A stretch of DNA of 64,000 nucleotides from Sphagnum compactum (lineage: Eukaryota > Bryophyta > Sphagnopsida > Sphagnales): NCBI GenBank assembly GCA_965153455.1, contig OZ234499.1:13326271-13390270 (forward strand), read 5' to 3'. Of the stretch, positions 36,101 through 47,010 are shown one piece after another (position 1 is the first letter of the stretch; each line of letters starts with the position of its first letter). The notes beneath the pieces were generated by a model. It searched no databases. It was not told the origin of the DNA and worked only from the letters and a program-made list of their open reading frames with translations. A program made the position numbers and the translations under genes.

Positions 36101-39100
36101 AAAGGGCATTGGAGGATTTTTCTCTGTGCATTGAAGGTGGAAGGTCTAGAATCTGATGCCTGTGGAGGGCGTGGACTGCCTGACACATCAATATGCCTTC
36201 ACAGATTGGAATTCTTAGATAATCATAACTTTGAATAAATAGAAAGAATTATGCAGTTTAAGATGTGAGTGAACTCCAAGTTTCTACTGTGAAGGTTTCA
36301 TTCCCCCCTTTTAGTCCCCACCTGGACAGAAAGCATATTGTAGACCTTGGTGACCAGATATATTGATGTCTAAGGGTGCTAAATGTCTCCACGACCAAAA
36401 CTGAATCAGCTTGCAATATACTACTTTGGGAAAAAAAAAACCCATCCTTACAGAGTTTTACACTAATGATGCCAAACACAAGCAAAAGCTAGGAGCCTCA
36501 GAGAATCATGGAATCTGCTGACAAGAAAGACTGGACTGGCACTTTACAGAAAGTGTACTTTGAAATATTAGTAAACTGCCACATATGTAGTGCACATTGG
36601 TCGGTTTACAAACTTCTGTTCAATATTCCTACTCTTCAGTCACCAAATCAGCATGCTGCAGTCCTTAATTACCTGATCAGCATTCTCGACCTCTGCCAGT
36701 ACGATGATGGAACGAGCCTTGGATACTGACACCTGACTTCCCCCAACACAAAGAGAAAAGATACGCACTGACAATCGAGTTAAGTGATCACAATTGCTCT
36801 GGAGCACTTTTTGCAAACTGAGATCAACCTAGAATTTGTTGGATGAAACAAATTCTTAGCATCTGCAGGAGTGTGATGTTGGTGTTGTTAACATTAGACT
36901 AAGAATTTCCATTAGTTGTAGTGGTTCTATCTTGTTCTCATTGGTTCCAGTCCATGATAGGCACCTTCTTGAGATCTGCCAAGATAAGAGGGCTGCCACT
37001 CCTGCAGATAACTGATGTCCCCTTGAAATCAAATTCTAATTTAGCAATGTCCATCTCCATCTCTTCCTTGTCTCGCTCTGACAATACAACAACCACACCT
37101 CCACCAATACTTTGATTGGCAATAGACAGTTGCTTCAGGAGTGACCCCTGCACAATTGCAGAAATCAGTCAACTGTGAGTTCTCTAATGAACAACATCAA
37201 TGTTAATATACCACAGCATGTTGAAATAATGTCATCAACTTTCTCTGGACATAATGTCATCAACTTTCTCTGATGAAGCAAAATTAGAACAAATGTGTTG
37301 GGAACAAGAGAAGGGGTCAGAAAGGTCATAAACAAATGTAGAAAAACTAAAACAAAATGCCAGTTGAGACCAAGGAATTACCAGTTTATCACTCCAGCCA
37401 AGGATAAGGGTATGGTCATGCTCAATAACTTCACTCTTCCCTTTCCGTAAAGAATCCACCTTCTCTGAAATAGCATCTGACACTAATCCAAGCATGAGAG
37501 CAAATATGAGCATGCCCCCAAAACTGATGAATACTGAAACCAATCTTGGACCAATTCCAGTACTATCAGCATGATTCCCAGAATCTGCTATATATGTCCA
37601 TGCTCGCCACAACGCATCAGCCAGGTTCTCCCCACTCACACCAAAAAGGGCCATCCCGCCAACTGCAATGAGCAGTACTGTTGCCATAAAAAGTGCTAGA
37701 GGCTTAATAAATGAGTGGTTGGAGAAAAGAACATCCAGACGGTAAGCAAGACGTTTGCTGAAGGGCACTTCCTCATCAATGTTTTCACTATCTTGGTTTT
37801 GAACATAACTACTAGACTTAGAACTTCTGCTAATTCTATATATGTCATCTATGTACTTTATGCACAGGATGGGAGATGCCAGAAGCAGAAGTGACAAAAG
37901 TAATGCAAAACTGCGGATGTGTCTTTCTGTGAGTTTTGTTGCCAAATCAAATAAGTTATTTCCTCCAATGTCTGTCCTTTCTGTCCGAAGCTGCAGATCT
38001 ACTTCAGGACAAAGCTCAGCATTCTCATGCAATCTCTGCAGCTCTTCCTGGAAAGTACAGCTTCAAAATATTCTTAGTATACACCACTATGTGAATATGT
38101 TATGTACCTCAGCAACAAAGGCAAATATCGCTAACCAAGTATATGCGTTCAAGTTTGATGCAGGTCTAACTGATTCTTTGCAATAAAAACAGAAAGGGAT
38201 GGTCAATTCCTCCAATGATCAAAATAAACACCTAGAGCAGGAACAGACAAACAAAAAAAGGAGAAAATATACAGAAATGTGCTATATAATTTTGGGGGAA
38301 AGTCTTTTGAGCTAACCTGTAAGAATAGGACCTGACTCTGCATGCCATGTGCATAAAGTAACAAAAAGCTGCACACTGCCATCATCTACACATGGACACA
38401 TCACACAGAGTCAAAGTGAATGACACCATATTGGAAATACATAAGGAGGAGATTCTACTTTCAAGGCTGATGAACCAATTGGCCAGAAGATGTCTTTGTC
38501 TCAACAGATGGTTATTGGGATCCATACAGACACATGGCATCCAATGATATGACATGGGGAACCTCATAGAAAGCTGACACTCAGATGTGAGCTTGGCATT
38601 CACAAGCAGGTGGACGCTGCTTCAAATAGTTGTGCAGTGTTTGAAACATGATAATCTATACACTGGTTGCAAACTGTCATCAGATGTGGTCTAAATTGAC
38701 ATAATTCTTGCTCATAGCAGACACTAGATATCATCTCCAGAACCCTTAGTAGCTAGTGAAGAAGAAATGCACCTGAGGAAAGTACTCATGGGGCTTAAAA
38801 GACTCAACAGACACAAACAAACTGCAACTTGTACTTTGCACAATCTCTCCGTAAATGGAACAAAACTACCCAAAAACTAGTCCAACATCTTCAATGGATA
38901 GAAACTTACAGAGATCAAAGAAGCACAATAACAATTTGCCTGCTGAAAACCATAGCACCGATTCCATGTTTGCAGATGTGATGGCTTCAAAGGCTTAGGA
39001 GCTGCACACCCTTGAGAAACCTGCTCAGCAGCTGACTGTCGGCTGTACCCCGTAGGACATGATTCCGAATTACGGCCAATGCCAAACTCATCAGATGAGA

Positions 39101-39947
39101 CTCCATTCATGGTCCGCTTTCTGAGGTCTGATAGTGTCCTAAGGCACTTGTTGCCAGTGTGTAAAGTGTCTGCATCAGTTGTCTGTTTTCGGCGGTCAGA
39201 TTGTATATTAGGGCACTCATTGCCAGTCTGCAAACTAGTGTCTGCAACAATTGTCCCTTTTCCAAGACCAGATTGTATATTAAGGCACTCAGTGCCAGTC
39301 TGCAAGGTGTCTGCATCAGTCATCTGTTTTCTGAGCTCAGACTGTATACCAAGGCACCTGTTGCCAGTCTGCTGCAAAGCTGTATCTGCATCAATTGTCT
39401 GTTTTCTGATGTCAGATGGCATATTAAGGAACTTGTTACCCATCTGCAAAGAGACTCCATCATTACTTGCCCGTTTCCTGAGTTCAGACTGGATATTTAG
39501 ACACTTGTTCCCAATCCTTCTCTGATCACCAGCTGCTATGGTGATGGAGACTGAAGCCAGAGTGCCAAGAGCTTCCCCATTAACAGCACCAGAGGATGCA
39601 GACCCATTAGCCAACCCAAGACTGTCTGATCTCGTTGGAATCTCCCAGAATTCTGTATTTCTTCCCTGTGATGAGTCTGCTGACTGCATAGAGGTTTTCG
39701 ATGAGAGAGTAACATTAGGGCAGCTGTTCAAGCGCCTGACAGCAGGGACCGTAGGATCTAGGAAGACTGCTGTGGCTGCATCCAACTTCCCACTGGATCT
39801 AGATGTTCTGATAACTGGCTTAGGACCCCCCCCATTTGGAGACACTGGTGGTAACTGAGAGTCATCATCGCTAGTCGCACCACTGCTAAGTATTTCCCTT
39901 GTCGCCTGCTCAATTGCATCCTGATTTGTCTCTTCCAAACCCGGCAT
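33124..39947 (-). CDS. POLLUX: POLLUX/DMI1-type nuclear-envelope cation channel, 12 exons, 1113 aa
   Basis: Exons (minus): 39947-38910, 38385-38317, 38047-37382, 37147-36965, 36732-36673, 36035-35832, 35713-35465, 35132-35034, 34773-34579, 34345-34253, 34053-33787, 33342-33124; all phase 0. The angiosperm family (CASTOR, POLLUX/DMI1) forms cation channels of the nuclear envelope required for symbiotic nuclear calcium spiking. Seen here: a hydrophilic N-terminus (1-346), hydrophobic segments at about 350-369, 412-434, 482-505 and 538-559, a pore with filter ADSGNHAD (523-530), then RCK-type regulatory sequence from HTLILGWSDK (580-590), including VLSERDKEEMEMDIAKLEFD, GHVVVEISDLDNEP and NRVLEELFAEE, ending near LSEEE. 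The length exceeds the roughly 850-920 residues of legume proteins, mainly through a repeat tract at 145-284. The ATG at 39947 is the first in frame, but an upstream non-coding exon is possible. Exon 11 could start six bases later (34047). No lesion was seen. Confidence 0.95.
39096..39515 (-). repeat. Coding tandem repeat in POLLUX N-terminus (six units of about 23-25 aa)
   Basis: Residues 145-284 consist of six units with consensus TGN(K/R)CLNIQSELRKQTTDADTLQ-like sequence; unit lengths are about 24, 25, 23, 24, 23 and a partial last. A seventh trace, LQTWNRCYGFQ, lies at 325-335 next to the exon end. Each unit keeps TGN-CLNIQS-LRK followed by DADT. The antisense frame also stays open here because of the repetition, and is not a gene. 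Confidence 0.9.
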
Positions 39948-41518
39948 TTCTGTACTAACACCGATTCTCTCTGCATGATAATAGATTTTATTCCAAACGG
40001 CAAATCCAAAAATCACAAGCACATTCACAACACAACCTAAAAAACATCGTCATCGCTTTCAAAAGCGATTCATCCGAATCTAGTACTATACCGCCACATC
40101 AACAAGGCTTCCATGCACATTAGGTTAGGTTTTTGACAACAGAAAGAGCCTCGCAAATTACAAAAACATCCAGCACGCAACCAAAAATCTGTCATGTACT
40201 TACATATTGTAAGACTGAAGTGACGATTCCTGACGTCGCTAAGAACTCATCTTAGGATTCAGGGACTGATTCAATTGATCATGTTTCTCTCTCTCTCTCT
40301 CTCTTCACCAAGGGAGTTCTGGAATGAAATACGCACCTAAACAGAGCAGCAGCGACACAAAAGTTGAAGCAGCCTCTTCTTTATATCATACCCGTGCGTT
40401 GTCGAGGAATCAACAAAGCTCACAACACTCAGTGTTATGTCTTCTTGTTCCGAGAGGCGGCGTCCTAGTACTGCATCTGAACACCATTTTCCCCGGTCTT
40501 CCAGTCTGCCGCCTTGTGCAACAGAACTCCAACCTTTTATTTTGTGCACAGAAAAAAAACAGATCATGGAACGAGGTGATCGATCACACAAGGCTATGGA
40601 AGCAACGAGCTTCTCCGAGCTCTGCGGAAAAACAGATTCTTGTGCGAACAAAACCTGGAATCCCAGTTCCTTGGCCTTTGGTGGCAGAATTCGTCGGTTT
40701 GTGCTGGAATATACCGGGGTTGCACAGTAGAATAATCTGGGCAATTTTGTTGGAATTTTTTCCCTGCCCGCCCTGCCCGCCCTGCCCTGCCCTGAGACTA
40801 CTTCTATCTGTGAAAGATGTAGTTTTTCATTTCAATAATTTTTTGATGTTGCTTAAAGGGATGATTGATCATCCATAAGTATATATTTAGCCAAACTTGG
40901 CGATATTCAAATTATGAAAGTAGAAAATATTAAGTACCCTTGCATATTGTAGGCAATCGTATCAAATTTTGCCAAAAAAAACTGACTATTTACATAGAAA
41001 AAACCACAAAAAAATCAAAATAAAAAATTTCCCCCTAAATGGCCCAAGTATATTAAACAAATTAGCTCTTAAGGGCTTAGATTTTTAGGAGTTAATATAT
41101 AATTTTCTTGTATTTCAAATATCGTTGTTGATTTAATAAACTTCCCATAAGGCTAGAACCGGCATATATAAAACATGGATAAGATTAGTGTTGGGTGGTT
41201 TTATATTTTTCTGAAAATCATCAAATTTGGGTTTCATAATATTTTTATGAGACCCACCCTAGTTCTTTTTCTTTTCTTTTTTTTTAAAAAATCAACAAAC
41301 TTTCGCATGGTTTCAAAAAATTAATTGCAATCAATTTCACTCAAGTTTCAAAGTGCTGGTTTTTAGATATTTCATACCAATCAGTTTTCAAAGGTTGTAT
41401 TCACATAGTGATTATGAAAAGCTTTTTTTTTTCTAAACATTAATTCTTTTATTTTGAAACTTACAAAAAAAGTTTTAAAATAATAATGAAAAACATTTAA
41501 ATTCTTCTTTCCAACATT
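39948..41518 (-). promoter_or_regulatory. POLLUX upstream region
   Basis: Upstream of the channel start codon. It holds a CT/GA microsatellite at about 40287-40305 and a short CCCTGCCCG-type minisatellite at 40763-40793. Open frames across 40324-40878 on both strands match no domain. Sequence from about 40880 onward is AT-rich transposon flank. No core promoter could be assigned. Confidence 0.35.
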
Positions 41519-43466
41519 TTATATGTCCACAAGTTCATCGAGTTCAAAAGAACTTTCAAACTCCTCCTCAAAATTTAAATCTTTTTTAATCATCTTCACC
41601 AAATTGAAAGGTGGTTTACAATCAATTTTAGGACCATTTGTTAATTTTTATTCCCAAAAATCAATTTTTCTTGATTGGAAACAACATCTCTGAGGATTGT
41701 AAATATGTTTGTTTTTAAAAAAAAATTAGTCACAATTTATGATCTTATAATCCCTAGGACTTGACAAACTAGAAAACCACAACAGAAAACATAGTTTTGT
41801 GTTTTCCCCACCATTGAGAAAACATTTGATTTCCTTGGGATTTACTTAGTAATGTTTAAAACTCAGTAGTTTCTAATGGCAAATTCTTTCAATGGTTCAC
41901 TTGTGCTTGGAGTTTGTTCAAAAATATTCAGATTGGAATCTGCATTTGTTACTTAATTTACATAAGTAACTTTCGATTTTGTCATTGCAGGTAAATAACA
42001 AAATAACTTTTCAAAAAATAAGATATAATAATTGTCTATCATATTCCTCAACAATGTTCACACCTTCTTCATGGCCAATAAAAAAAATTACTAGATTGAA
42101 GACTTTCACATCTAGGGTCTAGAATCAAACATAGCATTTTGTGAAAAAAAAATTGTATCTTTTTTAGAAAGAAAGCAATTTTTCAGAACACCACAAACTT
42201 CCCTATTGATATTGATAATTGACAATTTAAAAGCAATCCTATAATCATCATCAATCAAATTGAGTTAAACAGACATGTTTGTAGCTTCTTCCCTACATTT
42301 CAAACATTTCAAACAAATGGTAATGGTAGACTACAATGTATTAGACAATAACCAATGGCTATGAAATCGATTCAAAACACAAGCACTCACAATAAGAAAA
42401 AAACAACCCATGATTATTTGAGAAATATGCCACGAAAAAAAGTGGCACTCTCCCATTGATTTTAACAATATTTGTCTTGTTATAACAAAAGATAATAACA
42501 TCTTTGAATTGCATGGCCTTTTTGATGCATAATGTTCCTAGCAAACTTGCAATAAGAAATACACCTGCAATTTTATTATGTATTCAACTAACATAATTGG
42601 ATAAGAAAGAAATAAAACCTTAAATTGAAAACGTTACTAACTTATAACCAATTAACACAATTAAATAAAAAGGAAAAGATTAAAAGATTTGTAAAAGATT
42701 AAAAATTCATTTTTTTCACTAAAATATTCAACTTTCTTGGGCAAAGGTTTATATTTAAACGTGCTTGTCCCATTATTGTCTACCTTAACCAAACTTTTAA
42801 TGCCAAATTATACATTTATGCAAATATGATGGGGCAAACTTGATGGAAATGTTCAAATCTAAGGTTTTTCATCAATTGTAGCATATTGGCAAGCCCTTAG
42901 AAAATTCCAGGCCAAAACAAGTGCCTTGAAAACTTTCATCCAAACCTCAAACTTCATATTTCATAATCAATTTAAAGTAGTTGTCAACACATTCAAATTT
43001 AACACTTCATCCTTGACAAATGCAATATTTTTTCTTCTCAATTCATATTGATCAAATAATTCTATCAAATTATTGGTCAAGGTTTAAGAAGTAGTTTTTG
43101 TTGCCTCAAAGAAACCAATGGTCACTTGTTAAATTACCAATCAAAATCCAAGTAATTAATGACAAAAGTAAATACATCATGTGCCCCCTTTGACATCCAT
43201 GAGTCAAAACTTGTTGTTGTAGATATAAAATATGTCAATTTTAATCAAACATATATTTGTTTCATCTTTTCCACCAAATTAGGCAATATTTCATGAGACA
43301 ATCATTTTCTAGAAAGGAAGACAACTCAAGGACACAAATGCAAAACCAAGTGCTTGAACCAAAACATTTTTCACAAATTATGTTGGTGATTGATTTTTCA
43401 CAATTAAAAGGTTAAGGTCTTGCAAAAAGTATTTTTGTTGCACATCATTTTTTTAAAAAGTATCTT
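41519..43466 (-). pseudogene. Decayed hAT-like transposase, central and C-terminal part
   Basis: Reading the minus strand with many stops and frameshifts gives pieces in the order of a plant hAT-like transposase. Near 43.40 kb is YFLQDLNLLIVKN. Near 42.98 kb is FVKDEVLNLNVLTTTLN, followed by a CQYATIDEK piece near 42.87 kb. Near 41.86 kb is VNPKEIKC. Then come EKLIF-NKN and GPKIDCKPPFNLVKMIKKD (about 41.59-41.67 kb), ending in an acidic tail and a stop at 41519-41521. The last pieces correspond to the C-terminal dimerisation region of hAT transposases. The family assignment is from memory of related plant proteins. The N-terminal part seems to lie at 54962-55330, across an inserted retrotransposon. 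Confidence 0.6.
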
Positions 43467-43544
43467 TGACAACAAAAAACTTTGATATTGCACTTCTTCA
43501 CATTTCAGGCTTTTATTTGCTAGTTTTACTCAATTGTAAAACAC

Positions 43545-43786
43545 AAGAATCCAAATACCAACAAAAACCTCAACAAATTCCTTGCATAACAAAAACACAA
43601 CAAAACACAATAGAGCTACGGTGCACTTCAAAATCCAAAAAATTGGATTCTGATCACACACCATCCCACTTATCCTGAACACCAAAAAGCTAAAGTCCCA
43701 TTCACACTAGAACTAGTTCTAGACTTACCCCAAATTACCTACAATAACTAAGATAAAAATATGTAATTACAATAAAAGTCTTGACA
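43545..43786 (-). repeat. 3' LTR (left) of the Ty3/gypsy element, conserved part
   Basis: A direct repeat of 54708-54961 with shared blocks ACCAACAAAAACCTCAACAAA, CATCCCACTTATCCTGAACA and TTAGTTCTAGACTTAC (left copy slightly diverged). The inner edge ends TTGACA, so on the minus strand the LTR begins TGTCAAGA. Homology fades leftward of 43545; the true outer edge may be a TG at 43467. Confidence 0.75.
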
Positions 43787-44779
43787 GTTGTCGTGTGTTC
43801 CAAGGTCAACGCCTACAACTATCACTGTCACCATACTCACAACACATAACATAAAAATCCCTAACTGGTACACCACATCCAAACCACCCCCCTGAAACCA
43901 AATAATATTATAGAACTATTGCCATCAATCCACCAAGGTGAATCCTTCAATTCCAAGGTAAAAGGATCATTAAGCTAGGTGCAAATGTGAGCCCCATTAT
44001 TAGTCGCCTATATGGAATCCTTCAAATCCTCAGCTAAAGGTGAAACATCATGAGGAAAAATCTTAAACTAATCCTACTATGTAACTGTGGGAACCATATC
44101 TACTGGGTGCATTAAAGGCAAAATCACTTGCCAACTAATACCTGGTCCAAGGGCAGCGTCAAACATGCCATGTGCCATCCTCTTGAACATTGGTCACAAA
44201 CCAACATAGTGGTAGTTCCTGTGGATTACCCACGCAACATACACCGTAAACCAACAAGTATAACAACCAAAGATGGGTCAATTTGGCCATCCACATTGGG
44301 AAGATGACATGGTGCACAATTATGCATGTGGTATTTCAATGTCTAACTATCTCGTCTTCCCAACAACAATACTCCAAAAGGTAGGGCCTTTCGACCACAC
44401 AAAATCACATGACCTGTAGTCACATCTAATGTGGTGGGTGTTGTCTGTTACAAGTAAACATAATCCCCTAGCTCGAATTTATGACCTTGAGGTCAATAAC
44501 CTCCTCCACAAATTGTGGCATACCGAAAAATATCTTGATGTTAAACAATTGCCAGATTCTCCATAGCCATAGGCATCGCCCGCTTGAACAAAACAGCCCA
44601 CTACTCACATGCCTGAACCCACACTGCAGGATCATCGAGACAAACTATAGTCATAACATTGTGTTGAATGGAGGTTAGTAACTCAAAATCCCAATTGAAT
44701 AGCAAGAAATATGGTGAAAAAGATGCTAGTGAGGTTTGTTGACTAAACCAACCCATGGCCAACCATGGTAACTACAAGT

Positions 44780-45480
44780 CCCAATCTCGAATGTGGTTTT
44801 TTTGAAGGCCATATTTTTGTAATCCTCGTTTCATCGTCTACACCATTCGTTCGACCAACCAATGCTTAAAATGATCTCGTGAAGTAGTTTGATGATTTAT
44901 CAATGCCTTGTCACACAAATCCTAGAAATTCCTTTGAAATTTTATACCTTGGTCAATGAGAACCTCAATTGGAACACTAAACCTACTACCACTTTATCCA
45001 GAAATGCAATTGTAATTCCCTCACTATCGAACAAAGGCACCAACTCCAACCACTTGGAAAAGTGCTCAATCATAACCAAAGCATAGCAGTTATGTTGAGG
45101 TGTCAAATTCAATGGGCCAACAAAATCCAAGCTCCATCGATAACCCAGCCCCATAATTGGTAAGGGTTGTAGTTGGGGGTGTTGGTGTGTTGAATGATGC
45201 CCATATTCGATCACACACCTCCCATTAATAAACAAATTATTGAACTTGTAGTTGCACCCCACGCCACCAATATTGTGCTTGGAGCAAATTGTAGGTTCGT
45301 TGGACCCCAAAATGGCTCAACTTTTCATGAACATGTCGTACAAGGCCCTCACACTGCTCTGGGCATGGTACTACCCATACTTGCCCATCTACCCACACTC
45401 GTAATAAGGAATTACCTTCCCATTGTAATTGTTTCACCCTATGGACAACCCAATCGCGCTCCTTGGGTGTTAATCCCACT
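44780..45480 (-). pseudogene. Integrase fragments of the gypsy element
   Basis: The zinc-binding part is near 45240-45480 (GLVRHVHEKLSHFGVQRTY, then a QYWW motif). The catalytic core is at 44.78-45.2 kb with RWSLDFVGPL (first Asp), a VLIDQGIKF piece (second Asp) and a LVERM piece (Glu). Frameshift and stops separate the pieces. Confidence 0.8.
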
Positions 45481-45595
45481 AGATTTCACATGCATGTAGA
45501 TATGCCATAACATGTAAATCTAAATGGATGTCTAAGGCACTATTGCCTTTTGGCTCATCATCATCACTTTGGGAATTCCCACCACTCGTGTTGTC

Positions 45596-46006
45596 TTAGG
45601 GTACATCCCCAGAACACCCCAACAAAGTACACAAATATGCAGAAACATGCCATATTGGCACAACTTCTAAATCCACCTCTCCATGCCACTTGGCACGTAT
45701 GGTATCCTCCTCACTGGAACTTGGGTTCCGACTCAACCCATCGACATCCCGATTAACCCTACTAGCCCTATGAACAATATTGAAATCATACTCTTGTAGG
45801 ATAAATGCCCACCTAGTCAACTTGCTTGTGAATCGATCTGATTCCATCAAAAACTTCAAAGGTTGGTGATCGATAACCAAAGTAAATGGGCTACCATATA
45901 AATAGCACCAGAAAGAAGAAACCACCCAAACAACAACAAAGCACTCCCCCTCATACAAGCTGTATTTCACCTTTGTCTTGTTGGATCGATTGGCATACGC
46001 CACCAT
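45596..46006 (-). pseudogene. RNase H domain of the gypsy element
   Basis: An open frame giving KVKYSLYEGECFVVVWVVSS, then the VIDHQPLKFLM and RVNRDVDGLSRNP landmarks of the Ty3/gypsy RNase H region. It is shifted relative to the reverse transcriptase piece. Confidence 0.85.
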
Positions 46007-46489
46007 AAACTTTTGACCATCATCATCTGGTCAGGTAAGCAGAATTCCCAACCCTAAGGTATTCCAATTAATATGCAACTGAAAAGGTCATCCTCGAATG
46101 GGTCGTTTCAAGATGGGGGCTAAGGAAAGCCAAACTTTTAACTCTTGAAATGCATGTTTCTACTTCTCACCCTAAACATATTCCTAGTCAATTTGTGTCA
46201 ACTTGGTCAAAGGTTTAACCTATTAAAACCTTTGACAAACTTTCGATAATAATTACACAAGCCGAGGAAGGCTCATAACCAGCTGACATCTATCAGCTAG
46301 GGCACCTATGAAATAGTTTCAACCTTAACCTTTTGTACCCCTAATCCACTTGGATAAATCATATGACCCATGTATTCCACTTGTGTCTAGAAAAACTAAC
46401 ATTTATTTAAATGAAGCTTAAAGTTATGATATTTAAGTCTTTTGAATACCTCTTATAAATGATGCATGTGATCCTCTAATGTCAGGCTA

Positions 46490-47010
46490 AAGATATAATG
46501 TCATCAATGTAACACTTGGCAAAATGAAGTTTTGCCAACAACCAATCCATCACCCTCTAAAATTTTATAAGGGCATTCTTCAAACCAAATGGCAAAAATC
46601 GCCATTAGGACAAACAATCCTTCCCATGATGATTGATTCCCCAAAATGTCATCTTGACCTTATCACCCTCCCTCAATGGCAACTGATGGTAGTTAAACTT
46701 CAAGTCTAAGGTACTGAAAACCTTGGTTGACCAAGGGCATGAAAGATTTCCTCCGATAAGGGCATGGTATACTTGTCCAAATGTGTGCACTTATTGACTA
46801 GGTGATAATCCCCACACATGCGCCGCTCTGTCCAATTGCCAAAAATATCCTTCTTAGTTAGCATCACTATGGCTGAGGCATACTCATCTTTTGACAGTTC
46901 CAACAAACCTACATCCAACAATTTTGTTGTTTGAACCTGAACCAAAACCCTTTCCATCTCATTCAACCTATAAGGTTGTATGAAATTAGGATTATCATCC
47001 TCCAATACAA
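46490..47010 (-). pseudogene. Reverse transcriptase fragments of the gypsy element
   Basis: Pieces in order: QPYRLNEMERVLVQVQ, SKDEYASAIVMLTKKD, RRMCGDYHLVNKCT, then FSTLDLKFNYHQLPLREGDK, and the catalytic YIDD at 46500-46511 (minus). A stop lies a few codons after YIDDII, and frameshifts divide the pieces. Confidence 0.88.

Noticed and set aside
39079-39525. 148-codon open frame on the plus strand
   Set aside because: It is the antisense shadow of the POLLUX repeat tract, kept open because the unit length stays near a multiple of three.
40324-40878. 184-codon plus-strand open frame upstream of POLLUX
   Set aside because: No domain, and the end is made of the CCCTGCCCG minisatellite; an overlapping minus-strand frame of similar length shows the region is simply stop-poor.
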